A stretch of DNA of 64,000 nt from Rostrohypoxylon terebratum (taxonomy: Eukaryota; Ascomycota; Sordariomycetes; Xylariales; Hypoxylaceae): assembly GCA_022497145.1 (NCBI GenBank), contig MU385884.1, positions 1 to 64,000 on the forward strand, in the 5' to 3' direction. Under the pieces are notes generated by a model that had not been told where the DNA came from, searched no databases, and saw only the letters and a program-made list of their open reading frames with translations. The position numbers and the translations under genes are program-made. Positions 45,490 to 55,871 of the stretch are shown here, piece by piece. Positions within the stretch are counted from its first letter, which is position 1. Each line of letters starts with the position of its first letter.

Positions 45490-46870
45490 TTAGGGCACGT
45501 AAAAGGTAAAGTGAAGGCAGTTGTTCTTGCTGGCAACATCAGGAACTCCGGTTCCTCCCTTGATGTATGCTTTTCCGTGGCCGATTTGCTTGTATTCCCA
45601 GTCGATGGCGGCCTGGTTACCTGGGCCCTTCCAGTTGCCCTCCGTGCTTGCAAGTGCCTTCTCGCCGTTGGGCTTTTTCTCGACAGCCGCAGCCGGCGCA
45701 TCCTTAACGATGTCTTTTTCGAATCCGTTCGATACGTTGGAGCCATCGGTCGAGGCGACGGTAGCCGCGCCATCGCACCCTTGCTCCAGTGAGATGTCGC
45801 CGTGGGCACCCCCGTCGTTGGATGCCTTGACCTGGAACTCTCCCCACGTAGCCGGCTGTTGATCTCCGCGTTGAACGCGGCCCTTGAAGCCGACATCGAG
45901 GGGAACATGGACGGTCTGGTTAGGGCCTACATCGACATGCTTCAGCGGGTGGTCGAAATTAGCACCGGCCTCGCCGTTGCCGTTCCAGTAGTTATCGTAG
46001 AAAAAATAAGTGTTCTTGCGGGGAGATTTATTAGTTAGCTGGATGCCTGGGCCGAGCGCAGGTGCGGCGGCGGCCACCATCTTCATGCTGGCTGGCGCTT
46101 CGATGCTTGCCAATGAGGCAACTGCAAGCGTGGCCTCCTGGCCCGTAAATGGCTTGGAAGGATCCGGAGCAGCATTTCCATCCTAACACATGCTAGTCAG
46201 AACTAGTATCAAGATGAGATGTAAACAGAGTCTTACGCTGTAGATAATCAGAATGTCCTTGCTACCGTTGCCAGCTTTGCTCTGTGCGTTGTCTGCAGGG
46301 TTGCCACCATTTGGCCCCCTTAGAAGAGTCATTATTAGCAGCAGTTCAAGATCTAGGAAGTATGCTGAAGACAACTTACCAGGCACCTACGCCGATGTAT
46401 GTACGGCCGTTGGCAAAGGTCCTCACGAACTCCTCTAGAGGCTGGAAGTCTTTCGGGGGGCCGATACGCTTGACATTTCCTTTGCCGTCGAGGAAGACGT
46501 GGCCCTTGAGTTGGTTCTTCTTGTCTTGAGAGAGCTTATGATAGGCCTGGTTACAAGCTTGCATGAAGTTCTCAAGGCCCTTGTACTTTCCGGCAGGGTC
46601 ACCGACTTGTTGACAAGTCATGTTGCCGCCGGCGCCACAAATATTGCTGATATCGATGACGTCGTTGCCCTGAAAGCCATGCTTGGTTATCTCGCATTGT
46701 TCGCCGATAACACCTTCATGCACAGCAATGATAGCGCCTGAGGTACCATCAGCGGCTTCGAGACTAGCTTGGCCGTTGGCGTTGATGGTTAGGTCCTTGT
46801 TGCCATTGTAGCCGTGGCACTGAAAGGTTTGAGCATGGTTAGACCTGTTGTGGATCTTAAGATAATGCAT
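45490..46870 (-). CDS. unassigned two-part protein without signal peptide
   Basis: Three exons on the minus strand, 46380-46870, 46237-46318 and 45490-46182, give 421 residues. Introns are 61 and 54 nt and both joins keep the frame. I cannot name the family with confidence. Residues 1-150 contain HYLKIHNRSNHAQTFQCHGY and six cysteines, and look like a beta-rich domain followed by helices. The C-terminal half (about residues 220-421) has IQLTNKSPRKNTYFFYDNYW and HGDISLEQGCDGAATV, resembling a thaumatin-like or other beta-sandwich fold. No N-terminal signal peptide or membrane helix is present, odd for such a Cys- and Gly-rich, extracellular-looking protein. It is divergent from the GH128-CAP fusion gene, with 1.37 kb between starts. 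Confidence 0.75.
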
Positions 46871-48241
46871 GATTACTATGATATATCCTATAAGCTAGGT
46901 AGGTAGGTAGGTAGGTAGGTAGTTGCTGTCTTAACTCTTCGAATATCTTGGTGGATATTTTTCCAAGTGTCTAGAATAGGGAGGAAACACAGAATGTTTT
47001 ATAGTTCAACGTCGACGGATTATTCAACACAACATCTACATGCCTCCCTTATACTACGAGGGAAGAGAAAATGTAACACGTGCATTATTACTGCTCCCCC
47101 GGTAACTCAATTCTATGAGAAATCTTACGACGACGACCGCTAGTCGAGCTGAGTGAACTTAGCCACCACCAATACTCGCAAATTATAAACAGAAAGTCCT
47201 ATAACCAAAGTCGAACTATCACGAGAGTCTCCATCGTAGCTCTCGGTTAGTCATGAGGTCAGGAATCTACGACTTTGCCGCAAAGGATCGCTGGCGAGGA
47301 TTAAGCTCTGATGTCATAATCAACCAACAACTCCCTCTGGTAGACAGTCCGACGAGGTTGCACGGAGATGACTATGCTTAAACGCCGTAAAAGTACGTCT
47401 CCTTAGAGAATAGTTGGAGAGGTAGAACAGAAAAATCTCATAGCGAAGTTCTGTTCGGTGGTATCTCCGTGTCAGATATTGCCATCCAACTTAGCGATTA
47501 CATACTAGGTTAAGCAGAGAAATATGACCAAGTACCATGCTAAGTATTATGTTAGTATTTCAATATTGGTTGGTTGACTGGCGATGTTTACGAGCTGACC
47601 CTGGAAATTCATCGAGCCAACAGAGATAAGCTCTTAAAATAAATGGGGACGTAACCCCTGGTTCTCATGATGGGAATAAGCCCCTATTATTGAGTCCTAT
47701 TGAGTCAGCAATTGCCGTATTTTAACAACAGCTCAATACGGATGGATGGATGGAGGGAGGCTAGGACTAGGACTAAGAGTAGAATTCAAATCTTTGTCTA
47801 CCTAACCATCAAATATTTTTTATCACCTGATATACAAATGCAAGAGAAGTTTGCTTACCTAGTAACTACCTACCTCCCAAATAGCCACCATAGCTATTCA
47901 CCTAGGTAAAGCCGGAACATGGGCTGCTGTCAGCATGAGGTACCCCTCCGCCTCACCTCAGCTCCTGACCTCTGAGCCGCTTTACCAACCCAATCGGCCG
48001 ATATCGTCACATCTTTGATTCGATGCTTACCTACCTATACCTAGGTATCTACCTAGGTAGGTAATATCTACTTGATCTGCCTACTAGGTAGATACAGATA
48101 TATAAGAGTTCTCTCATGTCTGCTCCTTGACAAAGAAAAGAGAATAAGTTCATCAAGACTCATACAGATTCGAACTCTACAATCATTTTTAGCCTGCATA
48201 TATTTTCGTTGGAAAAATAAGTTTTCATCTCAGTATCCAAG
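46871..48241. promoter_or_regulatory. divergent promoter region of the 45.5-kb and 48.2-kb genes
   Basis: 1.37 kb between two divergent starts. A (GTAG)n tract lies at 46899-46923, and TACCTA/CCTAGGTAG motifs cluster at 48025-48090. No coding frame is supported. Shared regulation is possible but not shown. Confidence 0.45.
46899..46923. repeat. (GTAG)6 tetranucleotide repeat
   Basis: About six consecutive ggta/gtag units lie just upstream of the minus-strand gene. Confidence 0.85.
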
Positions 48242-49805
48242 ATGGTTATCAAGAAGCGTCAGATCCTTTGGGACTGGACAAACTCTGCTGGTCCGGGAAA
48301 CCCAGGTGTTCCTGGCAAGATCAACCAAGTCCCTTTCGGCGGCAATAGCCCAGTAGCCTCTGTCGTCAACTGGAACGCATGGGTTCCCCCAGAGCTCAAG
48401 GATCGAGTGCCATTTAGGCCTATGGTCCGCGTTCTTCAGAGTACAAGTGGCAACGATTGGGCCATGATAGAGAACGCCAAGTACCCTATCATACTCTTCT
48501 TCAACGAACCTGAGCGTGCCGGCATAACTCCTGAGCAGGCCAAGGATATTTGGTATAAGCAGATGCTACCCCTGAGGAAGAACAAGGGAAAGAAATTGGG
48601 CTCTCCAGCAGTTGCTTCTGTAAGCTTACTTAGCTATACCGCCGAAGATATCAAGCTGACAATTTTACAGGACGACAATGGCATCAAATGGATTGAAAAG
48701 TTTATGTCTCTTGTGTCAAGTGACCCTCCTGATTTCCTTTGCTTGCACTACTACTCGACCAACGCCAACGATGCCATCAAGTATATCCAGAACATGCACA
48801 ACAAGTGGCCAAAGCATAAAGTTATGGTAACCGAAATTGCATCCACTGATCGTAATTACCAGAATGTCCTTTCTTTCACCGTCCAAGTCTGCAATTGGAT
48901 GGACAGCCAGGACTGGGTCTTCGAATACGGCCTCTTCGACTTCCAACGCAAGGTCGCGGATAACTTTGTCAGCCCGGCTGCGCAATTGATGGACGGCAAT
49001 GGAAACTTCACGGAGCTTGGCAAGCTATATGTCAGCCAGCAGCCAATGAAGGTACCAGGAAAAGCCAACGTCTCTGTAAAGGCGATCTCTACGGCATCCG
49101 TCGAAGAGGGTGATGCAAAGACAGGAGGACCCGTATCACACGAAGTGAACGATGCAGTTTTCCAGACTGCGGAGGCCTCGGTGGACGAGAAGAACGAGTT
49201 CACGGCGTCCGCAGCCCTGAGCAGCGACCAGCAAAAGGCATTGGACTTGCATAACAACAAGAGGAAGGCCAAGGGCCTTAAGCCCCTTGCTTGGGATAAC
49301 CAGCTGGCTAAGAATGCGGAGGACTATGCAAAGCACCTCGCCCAGATCGGTAAACTGGAGCACTCTCCCGGCAGTCAACGCCCTAACCAGGGTGAGAACC
49401 TTGCATGGTAAGACGACAGTCCTTGGTATACCTAAACTTGAGGTGGAGGTGTGAACTTGTTCTAACGTAAGCTATATCTATATATATAGGGCTTCTAGTT
49501 CGAACGCGCCTTTGGCTCAAGCAGCGAACATGTGGCTTGACGAAGAGAAGAATTACCACGGCGAGCCGATCGGACAGGGCAACTTCGGATCTTACGGTCA
49601 TTACAGTACGTCGTCATCGTCCAGTTACAGTTACGCTACTTTTGAGATTTAGAATTTCTAACACGCTGACTTTGTTTTAGCTCAATGCATGTGGAAGTCC
49701 ACAACCAAGCTGGGAATGGCTTCAGCTAAGGACGCGAAAGGTGGTGTTTACACCGTCGGGAGATATTCTCCTCCTGGAAACATCGTCGGTCAGAAACCAT
49801 ACTGA
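48242..49805 (+). CDS. GH128 glycoside hydrolase fused to a CAP (PR-1/SCP) domain
   Basis: Four exons, 48242-48619, 48671-49407, 49490-49605 and 49681-49805, encode 451 residues. Residues about 5-255 form an asl1/GH128-type TIM barrel starting KKRQILWDWTN; GH128 enzymes cut beta-1,3-glucan. Glu89 in FFNEPE is the expected acid/base and Glu181 in VTEIAS the nucleophile. A linker of about 50 residues is followed by a CAP domain (about 308-451): HNNKRKAKGLKPLAWDNQLA, KHLAQIGKLEHSPG, GENLAW and GHYTQCMWKSTTKLG, with the conserved His and Glu. CAP proteins bind sterols or lipids and are usually secreted, yet there is no signal peptide. The 51-nt first intron has perfect signals (GTAAGC, CTGAC, TTACAG) but is a multiple of three and has no stop, so unspliced message would encode 17 extra residues. 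Confidence 0.88.
48620..48670 (+). other. in-frame stopless 51-nt intron
   Basis: Donor GTAAGC, branch GCTGAC and acceptor TTACAG are all good, yet it is 17 codons long and open. Removing it joins GSPAVAS to DDNGIKW, the expected GH128 sequence. Retention would lengthen a loop without ending the protein. Confidence 0.85.
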
Positions 49806-50567
49806 TTTGCTAGGTATATGGAAACTCTTCGTATATATGAGATGGGATTTCGTATTAGTCTAGACTATTTCTGAATGTATTTCTAAATGTCCTGTACCTG
49901 GGTCCTAGTCAGCTGCGGGACGATCAGCTTGTCAGTCGCAAGCATACGCTCTTTTAGCATGTCACATATTATATACATAGGTATTATACAATATAAAGTA
50001 CACTTCCAAGGTTTTTATTATGTGATTGAATTTTTGGGTACAGGGAATGAATCATGTTTTGGAGAGAAATTGTGGTGTCCTGGTCCTGGATCGTGAAGAG
50101 GGTTCTCCTATTTATACCCCCTTTAGGTTAAAGGGTGTAGTGGGAAATCGGGGAGGTTATATAAATTTAGGTAATATTGACTTTAAACATACCGGTATAC
50201 TAGGTTAGGTATGTTCAATATTTATATATATAGAACATCATTATTATTATTCGCAGCTGCCGCGATAGCTGACTCTCTCTTTCTCTCATATTGTCTCGTT
50301 GCGTCAGAGGTACGACGTTAAGTTTGTTAAGTTTGGTTCAAAGTTTCGCAGTGTCATACCTTACCCCTATTCGTGTCCACCATCGCCCAGATATCACCAG
50401 GTACCTACCCTAGTAGTACATAGAATCTATTGACTGTCTTGAGATCGAGTGACTAGTTTTGAACAGAACATCTTCCTTTGAGTCAATCCATCTCAATTCC
50501 GACATTCGACGCTAGACAGGATCGATACCCAGGTCCCAGGGTATTCCGACGGTACCTAATATCCAAA
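49806..50567. other. intergenic region
   Basis: About 760 bases with TATA-rich and GGTATAC-type stretches near 50190-50235 and CCTAGG/GGTACC motifs. No gene is supported; this holds the promoter of the dehydrogenase-like gene. Confidence 0.4.
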
Positions 50568-52131
50568 ATGTGGCTGGGTCGTGTCTTTAGCATAGCGGCT
50601 ACGCTTCTAATTGCTGGTAAGAGGTCTCCAGCAAGACTACTACCTACTAGGTACTAGTTATGAGTAATTGACTACGTATATACCTACCCATCTACCTTCT
50701 AGTACCTAACACGCGATATATCGCAGTCGATGGCCTTACTATTCCGCAATCATGCCCAGGCGTATCTCCGCCGAAATACCCGTTTGAGCTTGCCAAAGAT
50801 TGGAAGGCAGCTAAAGTAGCGGATAGCTTACGATCACCCCGCGGACTGGCAATAGATAGCCAGGGCCGCCTCCTTATTGTTGAGAAGGGCACGGGAATCA
50901 GCCAACACACAGTCGATGCCGATGGTTGTATCACGTCCTCACGCCTTCTCGTATCCATGTCCGCCTTAAATCATGGGATTTATCTTGGGAGTGATGGTGG
51001 TACCCTATATGCCAGCTCTTCAGCTGCTGCGTTCAGATGGACATATGATCCAAAGAGTGGTAATACGAGCGGGTCGCCCATCACTATAGTCTCAGCGATG
51101 GATAACGAGGATCACGTTACTAGAACATTGATCATTCCGCCTGATCGTCCAGACTTGCTGGTTGTTTCCCGCGGCTCTAACAGTAACCTAGACAACGCGA
51201 CTATTAGTCCACAGACAGCGCGGTCTATTGTCAAAGTATTCGACATCATGAAACTACCAAACGGGGGCTATAACTACACCAAGGACGGCTGGAACGCAGG
51301 GTACGGCCTCCGAAACGAAGTTGGACTAGTTTTCGACGGGAATAACATGTATGCTGAACGCTTGCGCTTCTCTGTTTGTCACATTCTGCTCCTCTCTGGA
51401 CATATGGACAAGCTATGTAGGACATTTGACTGATTTTGAGTGCACCTAGGCTTTGGGGCGTAGAAAATAGCGCTGACCAACTTACGCGCGAAGTCAACGG
51501 AGTATCCGCAGACATTCATACGGACAATCCAGCAGAGAAACTAAACTTTTTGGGTAATGTTGCCTCCCCCAACAATGCCTGGTATGGTTATCCTGCTTGC
51601 TTCGCGATTTGGCGTTCCGACCCAGCTATTGTCGATAGCGTCACCGGGCGTGAGGTTGGCACAGGTCAACAGTTCGTCCTAGCGCCCAACAACATCTTTA
51701 ATGATACCAGTTGTGCCACCCTAGCGAAGCCGCCGCGGCTCGTGTTTGAAGCACACGTAGCGCCTCTCGATGCCAAGTTCGATGTACCCAAGTACGAGAA
51801 CATGTTTGTCACGTTTCATGGGAGCTGGAACCGTAATCCGCCTGTGGGATACAAGTTAGTTGCGGTGCCGTTCACACGCGTTGTTCAAGGCGGTTATGAA
51901 CCTGTGGCACCAGCTGATAGCACCACCGGTTACTTTGATATATTCTATCCCCCAAATGAGGGAAATTGCTCATCATCTACCTGTGCGCGACCTGTCGGTC
52001 TAGTCTTCGACGCGGCTGGGCGATTGTACATGACTAGCGACACATCCGGAGAGCTGTTTGTACTTGGCAAAAACGATGGAATGATTTTCGAGGGAAATGG
52101 TGAGCCTCAGGGTGATATTGTTGGTCAATGA
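50568..52131 (+). CDS. secreted sorbosone/glucose dehydrogenase-like beta-propeller protein
   Basis: Three exons, 50568-50616, 50727-51348 and 51450-52131, give 450 residues. The first exon codes for a short hydrophobic signal peptide (about residues 1-17), and the mature part starts near LTIPQSCPG. Repeats with the patterns SPRGLAIDSQGRLLIVEKG, NHGIYLGSDGGTLYAS, GWNAGYGLRNEVGLVFDG and RPVGLVFDAAGRLYMTSD are propeller blades of the PQQ-dependent glucose/sorbosone dehydrogenase-like family. Such proteins oxidise sugars or hexosones, or act as secreted pyranose-type oxidoreductases; cofactor use cannot be decided here. Conserved His in the first blade (LNHGIY) and Arg/Trp later support an enzyme. 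Several Asn glycosylation sites occur. Intron 2 (101 nt) is needed, because the open frame stops at 51433. The gene converges with a sugar porter. Confidence 0.87.
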
Positions 52132-52437
52132 TTCCTATCTAGTTATATCAGGGATGTTTCAATTCGAGGTGAAACATCGCGTTATAATTCAGGCACTTTG
52201 CTGGGACATGGTATGATTGAAGGAACTCTGGGAGACTGAAATGATACCTCCTAAGTACTTAGTAGATAGATAGGTACCTAGGCGCTGTTTGCAAATCTTA
52301 ATGACTTGACTCTTTATCGACGGATTTATTATCGCATTGTCTATCCAGGGCCTAGTTTCGCGAGGGCGAACACCTGCTCTCGTGCCCACTGCCCAGGTCA
52401 AGTTCCACCATACCCACAATCCCACTTCCAAGCAGCA
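52132..52437. other. intergenic between convergent genes
   Basis: About 305 bases between two stop codons with a GATAGATAGGTACCTAGG motif near 52264-52282. Nothing else is seen. Confidence 0.4.
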
Positions 52438-54430
52438 TCAAACGCGAGAGTCTCCCTTTGATTTCTCCTCGCTAACTACATCAACATGATCTGCTTCGGC
52501 TGCCGCCGCTTCTTTCTCATTGTAGGCTTCGTCCATTCGGTCAGCGTCTGCGTTGCCACGCAACCCGATCTTATACCACGGAAGCTCAAATAAGCGATCC
52601 ATCGATTCAAGGGATCGCCCAGCAGTCTCTGGTACAGAGAACCAGACCCATAAGCCGCCCAATAGGGTGACAGCCGCGAAAAACCAAAATGTCCCCATAG
52701 GAGATATGCCTCCCTGGCTTGTAGGTAGCAGCATGTTGGGAACGGCGCGCGAGTTGCCGTACTGGTTTGCGAAGTGAAGAGTCATCATGATCGAGGTGGA
52801 AAGGGCGCGGATGCGCAGGGGGAAAAGTTCAGCCGTGAGAAGATACTGCATCGAGTTCCAACCCAGAGCCCAACCTGCACCCGAAACGTATATCATCGCG
52901 ATAGCGCCACGACTAGCGCTCTTCTCAGCCTGTGGCAATACGTAGCTCTCGTCGACTCCTAGCTCTGGCACAGCCGTTAGGAAGCCTGCCACATAGGTCA
53001 TGGAGATGGCCTGCAATGTGATGCCGAGAAGCAAGGCGCGCTTGCGGCCGATGAAGTCGACGAGGAAGAGGGCGCAGAGGAGTGCTGAAACGAATTTGAC
53101 GATGCCAAATATACCTGTGATGAGTAGAGATTCGTTCTGGCCCGTTATGCCGAGAATGTTGAATACTACGAAATTATTAGATTATACATTTTTACCGGGG
53201 GATGCAGAAAAAACAAGAAAATGAAACATTTATATGTCGTTTTTTTTTTTTTTTTGCAACAAAATAAACTTACAGTCGGTCGCGTATAGGGTTATCGATC
53301 CAGCTCCGGACCATTGAGACAGAAATTGAACCATGGCGCTGAGATAGAGACGGTAAAGGTTGCTAGGAATCAGAAACATTTCCTTAAGGACGCCATACCA
53401 ACTAGTCCCCATAGTAGCTTCTAATTCTTCCTCGTGCGCAGCCCGGATAGCGCTGATCTCCGAGACGACGTAGGAATCGTCGACGGGCAGGTGACGGATG
53501 TGAGCCATGGTCTCGGCTGCCTCCTGGTATTTTCCCTGCTTGACGAGGAAGCGCGGCGACTCATATTGGAAGAAGGTCAAGATGAAGATCAGACCGGCGA
53601 AGATAATATGCAGACTCGTGGGCGCGAGCTAGGACCCGTCGTAGTTGTTAGTACTCATACAAGTTCGCGATATAAGTCGGTTACTATTGGATGGATGAGC
53701 TTACCCATCGGACGTGAGTGGTGTCACCCAGATTCACTTGTGCGCCGTAATTGGTAAAGTAAGCGAGGACAATGCCGACGTAAACGAAACCCGTGAAAAT
53801 ACAGGTACAGAGACCTCGGATAGACGCTGGAGCAATCTCGGCAATCTACTGGAATGTCAGTAGTCCACACAAAACCCAATATTTGGGTACAAACAATGTA
53901 TTATGTATGACATACTGCAAGCACGTCAGCTTCTATTATCGTCGAGGGGAGGTAAAAACACTTGTACACATACCATAGACAGGGCCGACAACGGGAGTTT
54001 GACCGACACCAAGACCTGCGATGAAGCGGCCCGCATACACAGCTCCGAGATTGCCACCATTTCCCATGAAGATGGCGATTCCCAAGATCCAAATGAGACA
54101 CAACTGGCGAGTAGCCCAGATTCTACCGATGCGATCGCAGATGACGAAGGCGAAGAGTGCGCCGCCGACGGAACCAATCTGGACCATAGCAGACACGTTG
54201 GCCTTGATGTTGGTCTGCTCGACCTTGGTGTACGAGGAATAGTTGATGTACTGTTGGAAATCCTTGGAATTGAAGGCGCCGGAGATGAGACCTTCGTCAA
54301 CGCCACGAGCGGCGCCCAGAAGGCCGAAGGAGATGACAGCAAACCATAGTCGCCAATTGAAGATATTCTTGGGCTCTCCTAGATTCTTGAGCCTGAAGAT
54401 GTTGACTGGTTTCTTGACGCCTCCCGCCAT
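52438..54430 (-). CDS. MFS sugar porter with a stwintron
   Basis: Four exons on the minus strand: 53975-54430, 53705-53845, 53274-53628 and 52438-53165, giving 559 residues. A twelve-helix sugar transporter: NWRLWFAVISFGLLGAARGVDEGLISG in the first helix, CDRIGRIW after helix 2, YIAEIAPASIRGLC, YESPRFLV before the central loop, DFIGRKRALL, and PETAGRSLESMDRLFELPWY near the end. An acidic Ala/Glu-rich tail follows. The join between exons 1 and 2 fails with an ordinary intron but works exactly with a twin intron (53846-53974). ATG at 54430 is preferred over the upstream TTG. The gene is convergent with the secreted sorbosone-dehydrogenase-like gene, so sugar oxidation outside the cell may be linked to uptake. 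The substrate is unknown; glucose-type or quinate-type are possible. Confidence 0.92.
53846..53974 (-). other. [D1,2] spliceosomal twin intron (stwintron) in the 52.4-54.4 kb sugar porter
   Basis: Read on the minus strand. External donor base G is at 53974. The internal intron is 53973-53915 (59 nt; donor GTATGT, branch GCTGAC, acceptor TTGCAG). Removal rebuilds the donor G-TATGT, and the external intron runs to 53846 (70 nt; branch TACTGAC, acceptor CAGTAG). The exon ends in phase 0 after Tyr in GPVY and resumes with IAEIAP. The nearer external acceptor TTCCAG would add an in-frame TAG stop, so CAGTAG must be used. Confidence 0.85.
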
Positions 54431-55027
54431 TGTCAATCGATCGCTTGAGGTATGAACCTAGGTCTTGAAAATGGATAACGACGGCAGGAACTGGAAAAAC
54501 TGCCCAGGGTGGGAGACCGCCGTGCCTTTAAATGCCGTCCATATAAGTACCTACTATGAGGGCCCTCGTTTATAGGATCAAGCCGTGTGATCAATAGCAC
54601 TCGTACTGTAAGCTGAGTAGCTGACCACCCTGATCTACCGCGGCCACCTCCCAATCTTTAGGGCGGAGGTCACTATAAAATACAGTGCCTATAACATTGC
54701 GCACTAATTATGGATAGAGAAAGGACAGTGAAGATAGCGAGATGATTGGCTGAGACCCAGGCGTCTGCTCGCTTCATTGTTAACCGATGCTAGCAGATAG
54801 GTTGACCTGATCGAGTCGGCCAGAGACAGCCAACCAGAAGATGATTTCTTCAGCATGACTAACAGAGGAAGCGTTCATGTGTAAGGCCAAACGACCCAAT
54901 GGGTCTGTGAGTCTCCGGAATCCTTGTCGTGTACGCGTGGGGACCCCGCGTCTCGTCTGCGTATCCTTTTCGGTCCCAGTGCGAAGGATCTTGGGAAATC
55001 TTAACGAGGGTTAGGGAAATGTTAGGG

Positions 55028-55063
55028 AGTCTTGGAAGTCTTGGAAGTCTTGGAAGTCTTGGG
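55028..55063. repeat. TCTTGGAAG tandem repeat
   Basis: Three near-perfect copies of a 9-mer tcttggaag with a diverged fourth. Confidence 0.85.
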
Positions 55064-55830
55064 AGGTAAGGGGGGTAGCTGGCCGACTGGCCGTGATATT
55101 TTGTCTTGGCTCCCCAAAGAACTGACGACGGCCTAACTATAATAGTCAGGAGATGTGCAAATTGACTGGCTCATGACCGGGTAGGCGTTTTTCCCACGTT
55201 TGTCATCGTATGCTTACTTACATAATAGACCGCGTAGCCCCTTGGCATATAATAAGATATAATCATTTTTTTTTTGGCGTATGAACTTTTTACTGGTGCT
55301 GTCTACTATACCCATACGAAACACCCAACCATGCTTGGCTATCGAGAGTCGAGACAGCGGTGTATGTAGTACTAGGTAGTAGGTATGATATCTTACCATA
55401 CCTAAGACTCGAGTAGTATATACTATTCGATGATGTGTAAGTATCCACCAGACTCTAGGTTAGGCACCGCTTAAAGCTCCGAAAAGATTTTTCGACTTCG
55501 GCTGTCAATCTCGGATATGATGTGTGCGAGGATGAAATGAAAATTGGGACGGAGACTCAATATAGGACCGGACCGGACCGGACGGGTTTGTAGTATGTAG
55601 GTAATTTGACCTGTCTTTTTACCCTTTTGACGGAATGCACATTTAAGACTTAAGTGACCCTTATCCGTCTAGGTGCGTAAACTTGGAACTGAGTTCACTT
55701 GAAGCACTTGATAGGGGTAATTAGAGTTCGACTAGTAAATAACATCTAAGCACCCGCCTATATAAGGAGAGAAGGTATGAGGCGAGCATCATCTATTCCG
55801 TTTGTATGAAGGAAGAAATACGTAACCTAT

Positions 55831-55871
55831 AGGTCTTAGGTCTTAGGTCTTAGGTCCTAGGTCCTAGGTAG
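55831..55871. repeat. TCTTAGG/TCCTAGG tandem repeat
   Basis: Tandem copies of taggtct change into taggtcc, ending in the CCTAGG palindrome that is dispersed elsewhere. It may show how the dispersed motif arises by slippage. Confidence 0.8.

Noticed and set aside
53846..53974. Frameshift in the second sugar porter
   Set aside because: Same reasoning: two nested complete introns give the expected VYIAEIAP join.
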